DNA of 64,000 bases from Pycnococcus provasolii (lineage: Eukaryota; Chlorophyta; Pseudoscourfieldiophyceae; Pseudoscourfieldiales). This document shows, piece after piece, positions 41,901 to 49,224 of the stretch. A program made the position numbers and the translations under genes. Below the pieces are notes generated by a model that saw only the letters and a list, made by a program, of their open reading frames with translations, was not told the DNA's origin and did no database searches. The DNA lies in NCBI GenBank assembly GCA_049487715.1, contig CP150581.1:434001-498000 (forward strand). The letters are read 5' to 3'. Position 1 is the stretch's first letter; each line of letters opens with the position of its first letter.

Positions 41901-44527
41901 TGAGTGCGCAGCAGTCCAGTATCCTTCTCGTTCCCCGCTAGTAGACCAATCGCGCTCAGCATTTCGTCAATATTTCGCACATCCCAGATTGCCGTTCGAA
42001 GAGGCAGTCGGCGCGAATCGTCGTCTTTGTCGTCAAATCCTGGCGGTCCGTCTCCCCTGTGCCCATCGGCGTATGCCGATGGACCGCGGCTGATCACTGG
42101 AATGCCACGTAACACTCCATCCTCGAGCGTGGCTGGATCCATCGTCATGGGAGGCCAGCTCGCCTGCTGGAACGACTGGCCGTACGATGTGAAGAATGCC
42201 GAGCGACTCGTCCGAAGAGGCTGATCGAAGAGGTCGCGAACGTCCTCCGAGCCTGCTATGGAAATTTCGTAGTACTGGTCTGGCGTAAGCTCCGGCAAAG
42301 TGATTCGCACCACATCCGTGCCAAGTCGACTCACATGAATGTTAGCGATCATCTTGCGGTCCTGATATCCTCGCTCATGCACGCGAAGAATCTCCTTCCA
42401 CCTCTGCATACTCTCTGGTGCATTTTCAGGAAGATTTTTGAGGTTGACTCCCTTCGCCTCTGGCAAACAGGCCCATCGATTCGATCCGCATTCAAAGAGC
42501 CATGCTGGAACGGGCAAGGTGTGGACTGCAATAAGCTTTTCCAGCATCTCATTCGTGACGTCGGCATTGAGCCCGTACGGAAGGAACACGTCAAGATTCC
42601 GACGACCGAAGAATGGAAGTTGTTCGACGATATTGACCGCAGATTGATTGATCGCCTGACTGTACTCGTCGAAAAAGGAGTCGCCGTGTCTTCCTGGTCT
42701 GAGTGGCTTGACTTCTCTTCTATTTTCTCTTCTGTGATCCAGATGCCAGACACCATCCTCGTCAAACGCCGCGTGAAACTTCTCAAGCAAAAGCCGCGAA
42801 CCGTGCAGATTGATGCGAAATGGCTCGATCCCTTTCATACCAGACGTCCACGCAACCTTCGACTTCGTTCCGAGTTCGTGCAGCGAGCGTCCGCGCTCAA
42901 GCTTCACGACGTAGTGCTTTTCCGCGTCGAACCCTCTTACCGATACTTTGGCGCACGATCCGTACTCATTCCGGTACCCCTCCGAGAGGTGAGCTTCCAG
43001 CTCGTCCGCGCGTGTGGGGCGGTGCCGACGCACGCCTTCCGATTCCGGGACTGCCCAATCCCAGTCGCGCTCGCAGGGTTGAACCTTGAATGATATTTTC
43101 TTCGCATCTTCGGCGGGAAGCTCCGTCTCCTCCATTACCACGCGACTACCACCGTACAGGCGCGGGATCGATGCGCGCACTTCGAATGCATCCGCGAGCA
43201 GCTCGAAATTCACGAAGCACGTCCCCTCCTGGAACACGAAATACGCACCGGCATCCGGGGGCATCTCGGCGTAGCTCACATTGCTGCTGAACTTGGTTGC
43301 CAAGCCGCCATCGTAGGTTCTATTTTCGAATTGCATCAGATTGAGTCGCTCGGAAATAGGCTGCTCGAGCACCTTTGTGAGAGACTCGGGCGCGCTTCTG
43401 CCCATTGCGCGTATGCGCGAATCCTCGCGCCAGAAAGGCTGCCACCTTCCCGCGGTTGCATCTCTGGCAGTGGGCGAGACAATACGTACAAGCCTCACGG
43501 TAAGCAGTGGCGTGACGATCACCGCGCGAGGGAATGCGTGCGTTCCTCTTATGCGCGCACCGAGCGCGCTCGTCATGTTGTAGTTCCACTCCACCTCCAC
43601 CTCCATGTCGCATGGCCACGGCTCGGAAGGCACCCAGCTTGCGGTGTAGCTGTTGAGCCAGCGAATGTGCCCGTTGACTGGCGGCTGGAGACGAAACGGA
43701 ACCTTTTCGATGGGAAGTTTTTCGTCCAAGCTATGTTGTCTGTAGTCCACGCCGAGCACAGGCAGCGAAAACACAACCGTGAATGCCTCTAGCCCCTCCA
43801 GCGCGACAGCCGCTTCGTGCCTGACGCTTGAGGCTCGGCCAGTGACCGTTCCCGGGTTGCGCGGCAGCGTGTAAAGCACGCGCAGTTCAGGCGAAGACTG
43901 TGCAAATGGTTCAGCCTCGTTCGACCGGCGCTCATCGTTGACGAATGGCGCCGTCAGACGGCTCGCGGGTTCCTCCTGCTGCTGCACTTGCGCAACCACG
44001 TTCTCATCAGGCGCTGCGTCGGATGTGGCGACGCCCTCTGGTAGCTGTGCACCATTGCCTTGCAACGCATCTCGGCCATCCGGCACGTCTTGAACGGCAT
44101 CACCACCACCACCACCACCGCCACCACCACCACCTCTCCAAGGTCTGTCTGTCGGCAGCACGCCCTCCTCCGCAGCCTCTTCGTCGAGCACGTCCCGTGC
44201 AGCCGATTGCGCAGATTCCAGCAGAGCCGACGTTTCAGCAGGCACACGAGCCGGCTGCTGTCCTGTTAAGGACAGTGGCACACCTTCACTGCTACTCACC
44301 GCCGACTCCACACCTCCTGACGCCTGGTACTCGCCGGATGGCATAGGTATGAGCACAGACGACGCGTCATCTGTCGAGGCTTGGCCAGCAACGAGTACGA
44401 GCGACCCTAGAGCTGTCAACAAGAGGAGGAGGAGGAGAGAGAGGCACCTGGTGAAGGGAGAGGCGACACGAGGTGCGGCCGCGCGAGCACGAGCACGAGC
44501 ACGAGCACAAGCACGCGCCTCCGCCAT
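35906..44527 (-). CDS. Alpha-2-macroglobulin-like type I membrane protein without thioester
   Basis: The product is 2873 residues from the ATG at 44527; the upstream frame has only a non-ATG start. A signal peptide (LSLLLLLLLTALGSLVLVAG) is followed by a Gly/Glu-rich linker, then many macroglobulin beta domains. Recognisable are an A2M_N-type domain (LHSDREIYRSGEIVNVFGYV, about residue 1120) and an A2M domain (SRLTVDLPHHVRSGDVF, about 2005), then an alpha-helical toroid. Where C3/A2M carry the CGEQ thioester, this protein reads MPALPVLISHALQRPQL, so covalent trapping is not expected. An EGF-like segment (CTGVGSCDVRSGKCMCDDGK, about 2780) and one TM near 2850 end it. Family members trap proteases or act in surface recognition. 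The large size and the domain order resemble bacterial-type macroglobulins of algae and protists. Confidence 0.82.
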   Translation of the reverse strand: MAEARACARARARARAAAPRVASPFTRCLSLLLLLLLTALGSLVLVAGQASTDDASSVLIPMPSGEYQASGGVESAVSSSEGVPLSLTGQQPARVPAETSALLESAQSAARDVLDEEAAEEGVLPTDRPWRGGGGGGGGGGGDAVQDVPDGRDALQGNGAQLPEGVATSDAAPDENVVAQVQQQEEPASRLTAPFVNDERRSNEAEPFAQSSPELRVLYTLPRNPGTVTGRASSVRHEAAVALEGLEAFTVVFSLPVLGVDYRQHSLDEKLPIEKVPFRLQPPVNGHIRWLNSYTASWVPSEPWPCDMEVEVEWNYNMTSALGARIRGTHAFPRAVIVTPLLTVRLVRIVSPTARDATAGRWQPFWREDSRIRAMGRSAPESLTKVLEQPISERLNLMQFENRTYDGGLATKFSSNVSYAEMPPDAGAYFVFQEGTCFVNFELLADAFEVRASIPRLYGGSRVVMEETELPAEDAKKISFKVQPCERDWDWAVPESEGVRRHRPTRADELEAHLSEGYRNEYGSCAKVSVRGFDAEKHYVVKLERGRSLHELGTKSKVAWTSGMKGIEPFRINLHGSRLLLEKFHAAFDEDGVWHLDHRRENRREVKPLRPGRHGDSFFDEYSQAINQSAVNIVEQLPFFGRRNLDVFLPYGLNADVTNEMLEKLIAVHTLPVPAWLFECGSNRWACLPEAKGVNLKNLPENAPESMQRWKEILRVHERGYQDRKMIANIHVSRLGTDVVRITLPELTPDQYYEISIAGSEDVRDLFDQPLRTSRSAFFTSYGQSFQQASWPPMTMDPATLEDGVLRGIPVISRGPSAYADGHRGDGPPGFDDKDDDSRRLPLRTAIWDVRNIDEMLSAIGLLAGNEKDTGLLRTHVIDRGDEDQFAGRFAGLQSTVYARNDPNDTLPVLQTLSPKNKNVTSGAFMLRTCCVYVEEEFDENFVYFSSAFLKAERSGATMIGGRRSLMAKKTKPKNAYYLYKNLVEGIMRRIDVSVLTVTSVMSFVTVGPDRAYALVLRSGDMEWTPVSDAEVVIGSMARVMKKGKVVPLAKLKTGADGFAEDEVDSIESFGKDDLRAIGIAVAPTHSAHYKMHQAAPFMNFVFGDHIRALPSGKEVQMHAVLHSDREIYRSGEIVNVFGYVFKGESVLRHITVSEHWAPGGDRSAMTTALEAATSTTDFYLEMTWDHAKGTRVQVPVFINPATGHFSAHVHVPVTFQHDRVRINLYYAVGFSYDVQSHVKLSKFTDQYLQSVQRGEAPLSFLHEETLDSAAAGVASADEVTEGASKTSMTSLDTAYGEYIQSVQQAMRLMEERERIVAAKDGAVKRRTGKLLASQVVSVLPRSLGAPNPYLDVSLGTPNDHVAFFADEPVKIKFRAGGLHLRHLEMSEVFADVKVLRSTKSLNDNPVDPEYALLTGAKGLHRVVHHETRVISLDEFAASHDLLVDVMNKASDGDLLHIEAVLKPTTQQRIERNHTAILRPRRHRLDVMLSTTKPLPGVPFGVAVQSFDTELQRVEPNSFDVTVEFGPNGGKITTCTIASTNPMATSGRPSFTKCRFLMTRAVAHRLSLCAHLPHGQKVCEDRTVGRDFATAPIDLGDIVSAKRTCQMGHPSVSLGSEATVVIDYLHRGGKALVVWGDHMASKSQVVDLDDFRVDGGMAEIKFGPITREECAEGCDVHVTVAVPRQDDGKLSPFVRAVMDKKFPRSKAFDARSALAYNCSTEAFAFQKDTRRGGATGQIIDLRVTASSTSITGGGKVLVRVDLNNQVNKTSGSANGTLVLTVTDSMFTSSEELRRRGTPEDINPGVRLHDVELFQSFASTSHSASPGAMKEVVEALDRRTRSSSLEGASTRDFMLMRPGNANDNETLAVDMDDTRYISEGMADCLTSSPYGCTAFGIDRRPAAHEAWELEIYQNAHVEGNRVPYQQIRALMREESETGVARAGTMYTVKRAIDPKEASHDVEFNVPPNFSGNLVVRAFVSLPGPSYGYGSTDINATTAGDSRLTVDLPHHVRSGDVFQTVGALHCKYHDAGKTEVYIETSGGLEVQGRGRQQLSSRGGAYHFNIKVLGGFEGPAAITFKAKSAKYGDLIVSGPHAVHVYHRTLRSLVLDAVTVPVSSGGTPGIELKKFPAFGRDGEGGIYASAGVGTMPALPVLISHALQRPQLVTAEWLLCSVQASALARARQLEGNMQLHGVISDIEELDRIMHSTARTLLRFTTKEIGLRSMLLPDVNGDRIDIQLNAWGIVMMDALEEVKGVELPSAVVLARNDWAEALQFEVTKRIVGCTVGGYMHASVDYAGTWFTAQASNGTSPSYRNCRQVLADDLAAVRLAMGYDWNPPNMGETMRKTIAVIDDEGDRSHLGELTTRSLGAMLASFMRYAKKRKMFTNARLVETLLSILSSRLADGDSPRAFFRDLDGTRSAGHVSNAFALLGILELADWRSEAFGSNAVEIARGMLPQLRRVAAHISSTPAHDHADMSTLGWLEIGVTTVALMRFEMLMQESPSGSKFEARLSGNIVGKVEIEGGKQRTWMRFTPWRDVGMDTAEVRSKGVDSVLLYAHGEGNLHASVGISFSPRPVTTTLSRGGVAIQRIVQPIREGRVDVTAAATTKFKQGDVVLVTLQVTSHAYLASGIEVLEPVSGALASIVPEMSEVCDPESVYVPSALKMDLSPECPMAGYESGYLRVLWQSFRSGTKEFRYRAVVKHTGVFHHGSAVARARDGAGAYATSGESRMEMVGANEEIEKPPIPPRALQDNVLRCPHEVFGARNVVASLSTSESHDFIDCTGVGSCDVRSGKCMCDDGKSGEMCETSVEITESSEEAVGDDDGFVEAFETRRREGTNVAFVFEAIAFLALAGGLPAAVYAYRRAYGYLKTK

Positions 44528-44759
44528 GGATGGCCAGCTGCGCCGATCGCGCCAGCCGGATCGGGGCGGAGGGGAACCGGAGGGGGCGCAGGACCTCCCC
44601 AATGAGTCCGGGGTGGGAAATGGGGGGCCCACCCTTGGACGGCATTTCCTCAGGGGGAAGAAAGGGTCAAGGGAAAAACGATGTGCGATAGTGTTACGAT
44701 ACCAGCAATATCTTGTTAAACTTCCAATATTTCTTGTTACCCGTTGCTCTTCACGTTGT

Positions 44760-47597
44760 TCACAGCGCGCGCAGAGCGAGGTGCACCGCCATCGCGGACC
44801 GGCGAACCGCGTCGTAGTCAGCGTGACCAGGCACGGAAGTCAGCGTATCGCGCAGCGTCTGATTCAAGCCATCCAGGATCGATCGCGCGGCGGCGGAGAA
44901 CTGCTGATCCGACGGGTCCACAGCCTCCGAGCCTTCCGCGATCCACGATAGCACCGCGGAAGACTCCGGCGTGCCAGGCATCATCTTGCCCTCCTGCATG
45001 TACGTGTTCAGCTGCGATAGCAAGCTCAGGAGAACAAGCTGACTAAGCTCGGGGGCGGCGGCGCTAGGCTCGCACGTGCGGCACATGTACACCACACCTT
45101 CCAAGTCGGTTAGCGACAGAACCTGCTGGAACGCTTCGTTGAAGTTCGCTGCAGTCAAAGATTCCCCGAGCTGCGCTGCGATACTTCGTAAGCATTCGGG
45201 CATCACAGCCGCGAGCGGTGCTGGCGTCGGTATCGGTCCCCCGGACGGCGCTGGCATCATGGGCATCGACGTCGTCGGCATAGGAGATGGCGAAGGCACG
45301 GGCGTATGTGCTGGGGCGGATGAGGCGGGGGTCATGCTCGCTCCGGACGAGGAGGAGGACACTGTCGATGTCATTCCCACCGAGGTCACCAGCGCTTTTG
45401 CCACCTGTCCCATCATTTCTCTCGCAGCCGCGTCAAATGCAGGCACGAGCGATTCCGCAAGGCAGGTTCGAAATGCCGCCTGCATCGTCCTCGCCGCGTT
45501 CACGCTCGACGCCTCCACGGCATGATTTAACACCTCCTCGAGACGCTTCGATGTACGATCCATCGCCTTATCTACTCGCTTTTCCATCGATTCTATCAGC
45601 CTTCGCTCCGCCTCCTCGCGTTTTTTCTCAGCCTTAGCCGCAGCGTCCTGCATTTTTGCGAGAGCGCGGTCCAGCTTTTTGTTCGCCGCCTCCTCAATGC
45701 GCTTTACAGCCGCCGCTAGTTCTGCCGCCAACGCACCGTCCCCGGCTGCCGACGAAGATGCGGATGCAACGCCCGTGCTCGCGACGCCCGTCCGCGTCAG
45801 AAGCTTCAAACCACCATCTTCTAAGCTGGGAGCTGAAGATGATACCGGTGCTGGAATCGTCGGTGCCGATGGTGCCGGTGCCGGAACCGTCGGCGCCGGC
45901 CCTGGCGCCGGTGCTGAAGGCGATGTGGCAGTAGCCACAGTATCAGAAGAAGATCTCAGCAGTGCCTCCGGTGTGAGCAGTGCCGGCGCCACGGGCGCTG
46001 GCGGCGATGCCGACGCCTCCTCCGTCTTCGTGGGAAATGTCGCGGCAGCGGCACTTGCTATTGCGCTGCTCACCTGAGAGCGCCAAAATGTCTCCGCACT
46101 CGACATTCCTTCCTCAGACGCCTCAGAAGTTGCGACGCTCACCGTATAGTGCTGAATGCTCTGCGTCTGCACGCAGAAAATGGGAACCTTTTCGCTGTCG
46201 TCCGTCTCCCCGATCGTGAGAGAAAGGATCGGCATCGCAAGTTCGTATTCGGCCAGTGCCACAAAGGCTGCCATCTCCGGTCGATACACAAGGCAGTACA
46301 TGGCGCTCGTTCTGCTGTTTGCTACCACAAGCATATTTCGCTTCGGGTCGAAGCACACGTGGTTGAACACCCCCGGGCTATCCATTGTGGCGAGGTATCT
46401 CTCTATATCTTCGACGCCATTGCCGCCCGCATAATCATCTTCCGTCGAGATGAAATTCACTGTCTGCGTATTGATCGCTGAACTGTCTCCGTACGTCCAT
46501 AGCTTAATTTGCTTATTTGCAGCACCACCCGTCAGCAGAATTTCGTCACGGCTCACGGAGCTTGGGAGGAACGAAAGATGGCACACTGGCGAATATGGGT
46601 GCGGCGACCACTTCGGCAGGCGAGACGTAACCGCCTGCCCGTCGAGCGTGTATGTGTGCACGTACCCATTCGACGCAATCGCGAGCTTCGTTCCCGCGTC
46701 GTTGACAGTCACTGCGGTGATCGGCGCGTCCATTGTAAGAAGTAGGCTCGCACCCATCGGCATAGTACCGCTGGGATCGAGCGTCGGCAGCGCCGCCGCG
46801 TCCGCCGCACCGCCCACTCCCAGCGACACGGCAAGTGCGGCAACGGTAACTAGCACGACGTACCTATCCACTGCGACAATAAGAACGTCCGATTTGTTTT
46901 GAACGAATGCGAGCTGCACTGCGGGCGTTCCATCTCCCACGAGTGGGCAGTCGCGCGTCGCGCCCGTGGCAGATCCGAGGCTACTGCTTGAGGACGACGC
47001 TGCCAACTGTGCGCCCTGCGCAAGCGTGAATGCCAGCACGAGCTTTTCCTCGATCTCCCCACCCCCGTTCGAGGAGCTCACTTGCCGGACGAAGACACGC
47101 CCGTCTCTGGAAGCTGACGCGAGTACGTCGCAGTCCGTCGACATGCTTGTAAATCGCATGTCCGTGATGGGCGCGCCGTGTCCTCTGAAGAGTGCGCGCA
47201 CGGCTGTATCTGCGTGCAGGACGCGTATTTGTCCCGCCTTGAGTCCGTACGCAATAAATGTGCGTGAAACTGCAACCGATCGCGCGAGGCTCATTGCGAG
47301 TTCCGTCGTGTACATGGTGATGGGCTGCGCCTCGATCGGCGGCGTATCGTTCTCCTTCTGCGTATCGTTCACCTTGTACGTGAACTCCGGTGCGTTGAGA
47401 GGAACGCCAGCATGGTGCACATCGGAAATTCCAGCGGCTTCCGCGTCGCCGAGGATCAGGGAAGCGACGGGCGACATGCCGGTAACGGGGTGCCCCCCTA
47501 AGCCCGCTTGCGGCGCCGACTGCACTACCCCTGGAGAAGGCGGCTGAGGCGGCGGCGTGCCCACGAAGAGCGAGAGCAGGTCGTCGGGGCCGTCCAT
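44760..47597 (-). CDS. VCS: VARICOSE/EDC4, scaffold of the mRNA decapping complex
   Basis: The 945-residue protein has the EDC4 order. FTYKVNDTQKEND and PITMYTTELAMSLARSVAVS are followed by a WD40 propeller (YGLKAGQIRVLHADTAVRAL, LASASRDGRVFVRQV, ILLTGGAANKQIKLW; about 100-480). Next come a Pro/Ser-rich linker, a charged coiled coil (about 615-690: AKAEKKREEAERRLIESMEK) and the C-terminal EDC4 helical domain (LRSIAAQLGESLTAANFNEA through ADYDAVRRSAMAVHLALRAL). EDC4/VCS binds DCP1-DCP2 in P-bodies and promotes 5'-3' mRNA decay. It is shorter than plant VCS (about 1300) mainly in the linker. It is co-oriented with the macroglobulin gene; no operon logic is implied. Confidence 0.9.
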   Translation of the reverse strand: MDGPDDLLSLFVGTPPPQPPSPGVVQSAPQAGLGGHPVTGMSPVASLILGDAEAAGISDVHHAGVPLNAPEFTYKVNDTQKENDTPPIEAQPITMYTTELAMSLARSVAVSRTFIAYGLKAGQIRVLHADTAVRALFRGHGAPITDMRFTSMSTDCDVLASASRDGRVFVRQVSSSNGGGEIEEKLVLAFTLAQGAQLAASSSSSSLGSATGATRDCPLVGDGTPAVQLAFVQNKSDVLIVAVDRYVVLVTVAALAVSLGVGGAADAAALPTLDPSGTMPMGASLLLTMDAPITAVTVNDAGTKLAIASNGYVHTYTLDGQAVTSRLPKWSPHPYSPVCHLSFLPSSVSRDEILLTGGAANKQIKLWTYGDSSAINTQTVNFISTEDDYAGGNGVEDIERYLATMDSPGVFNHVCFDPKRNMLVVANSRTSAMYCLVYRPEMAAFVALAEYELAMPILSLTIGETDDSEKVPIFCVQTQSIQHYTVSVATSEASEEGMSSAETFWRSQVSSAIASAAAATFPTKTEEASASPPAPVAPALLTPEALLRSSSDTVATATSPSAPAPGPAPTVPAPAPSAPTIPAPVSSSAPSLEDGGLKLLTRTGVASTGVASASSSAAGDGALAAELAAAVKRIEEAANKKLDRALAKMQDAAAKAEKKREEAERRLIESMEKRVDKAMDRTSKRLEEVLNHAVEASSVNAARTMQAAFRTCLAESLVPAFDAAAREMMGQVAKALVTSVGMTSTVSSSSSGASMTPASSAPAHTPVPSPSPMPTTSMPMMPAPSGGPIPTPAPLAAVMPECLRSIAAQLGESLTAANFNEAFQQVLSLTDLEGVVYMCRTCEPSAAAPELSQLVLLSLLSQLNTYMQEGKMMPGTPESSAVLSWIAEGSEAVDPSDQQFSAAARSILDGLNQTLRDTLTSVPGHADYDAVRRSAMAVHLALRAL

Positions 47598-47862
47598 TCT
47601 TCTTCTTCTTCCCGGGTAGAGTGCGTGTGGTGCACCGGTCGGCTTGCTTGATGGCGGCGAAGAGGATGGAAAACGGGGACCAACAACCTCCCCTCGGGCT
47701 CGGGGGCGCGGTTCAGTTCGTCCTCCCCCCCTCCCTTCTTCTCGCTCGGGCCGGGGATACCTTGTTGGTCACTTCAAGGCAGTGGGCCCCGACCCGGCCC
47801 TGCGGGACACCGGTCCGGCGGTCCTACATACACCGGACCTCACCCCAGTGACGCACACGTCT

Positions 47863-48306
47863 ATGGCGTTTCTGGGTGTGGCGGTTTCAGTCCTCCGCCG
47901 CCTCTTCGTCAAAAGAGGAGTGCCGACGCCGCGCGTATCGCAGAGGCGCGCGTTCTTAGGGAGGTGTGGGGTTGGACCAGCGCGAAAGAGGCGCGGCTTG
48001 AGGAGGAGCGCGCCTATGACGCGTACCAGCGCGAGGCGGCGGGCAGTGAAGAGGGGTTGAAGGATTGGAAAGAGGCGCAGGTGATTTTAAAGGACACGAT
48101 GGAGTTTGGGGTCAAGTGTGGGATTCCCCTCTCACCACCACTCAGGATGCGACGTGCATCGCCGCTCCGCAACTATTCACCGATCCGCACGTCACCTCAC
48201 TTCTTCTTGGCGAGCGCGTCAGCATCGTGGCTGAAATGACAGGGCGCCGTACAGCTCCCCGGATTATTTGCCTCGCGGATACATGACGGCCCGCCGAGTC
48301 CAGTAG
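47863..48306 (+). pseudogene. Small gene of unknown function broken by three apparent one-base losses
   Basis: Starting at the ATG (MAFLGVAVSVLRRLFVK), the reading frame stays protein-like only if one base is added at each of three 4-base homopolymers: AAAA 47911-47914, CCCC 48126-48129 and CCCC 48257-48260. The pieces are ARIAEARVLREVWGWTSAKE and LKDWKEAQVILKDTMEFGVK, then TCIAAPQLFTDPHVTSLLLG and RVSIVAEMTGRRTAP, then DYLPRGYMTARRVQ before TAG at 48304. This gives about 148 residues. All three changes go in the same direction, which points to homopolymer under-calling rather than decay, but a pseudogene cannot be excluded. After the TAG the same frame continues AALRKVQWDVAALRSDAG, so the locus may be longer. 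The family was not recognised. Confidence 0.45.
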
Positions 48307-49224
48307 GCGGCGTTGAGGAAGGTTCAATGGGATGTGGCGGCGCTGCGCTCGGATGCCGGGAACTTCCACCGCGCAACTCGTTTCAAGGGCGCGGACTCTC
48401 CGAGCTCTTCGCGCGCGCGCTTCATCCTCGTCAACGACAACGTCAAGACGGCAGGGTCCGCGACTCCGCGTTGACGTTGTTTGTCGGAAAGGACGCCGTC
48501 AACCATTCGAGTTTCGGGGCCAGGTTCTTCTCGACGTCGCACGACAGCAGCGTCGGCTGCTTGGTCTCGGTCGACCTCCCTCGGTTTGACCAAGGAAAAG
48601 ACCCGACTTCCTCGGGTCCCCTTCCCCAGGGCCCCCGACCTTCCCTTCCCTCTATGTAACCAACTACTTCTACCTTACCTTAAGCTCTCTCCGCCTGTGG
48701 CGCCGTAGCTACTGGACGCCGTACGGTGACCGCAGGTCCGAACGTCGTCACACAGATCAGCAGGCACTACTATCGAGGCTATCGAGCGGATTTGTGGCGT
48801 TCCTACAACGCCATCGATCGAAACGACAGGTGATGACTCCCGCTAATAACGTCGCCTTGGGTGTTCGCATCGACATCTCTCTTGTTATACACACACCGCT
48901 GGGAACATAGTTGCGAAATTCAGCCCCGCACCAGGTAGAGTCGATGAGCTAGGAGGCGTCTCTTCGGCAGAATACGCGATGAGGGGAGCGTGGCTGCGGG
49001 TCTAGCTGACAGATTGATTGGAAAACTAGTTAGAGAAATTATTATTGTTGTTCTTGTTACTTAACAAAAAAAGTTGAATTCTTACTCCACCCCATTGTTT
49101 TTCCGCAAAACAAATTCTGTGTTGTTATACACATACACGGCTATCTGCGCAGGACACTTTTTCTTTTCTTGCTTCTTGTGCGTCCTCTCAGAGCCTTGGT
49201 CGTCGTATACACCAATCCAATCCA
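48307..49224. other. Region with coding-like fragments, then intergenic DNA
   Basis: Fragments that read like protein follow on the + strand in changing frames: FHRATRFKGADSPSSSRARF (about 48360), LTLFVGKDAVNHSSFGARFF (about 48473) and VVTQISRHYYRGYRADLW to a TGA at 48831. They may be the end of the disrupted 47.9-kb gene or a second one. From about 48835 to 49224 nothing is recognised. The AT-rich part near 49030-49110 probably belongs to the 3' flank of the peroxidase gene. Confidence 0.35.

Noticed and set aside
44528-44632. An N-terminal extension of the macroglobulin-like protein by 35 codons
   Set aside because: The extension begins at a GTG, not an ATG. The signal peptide is correctly placed when translation starts at 44527.
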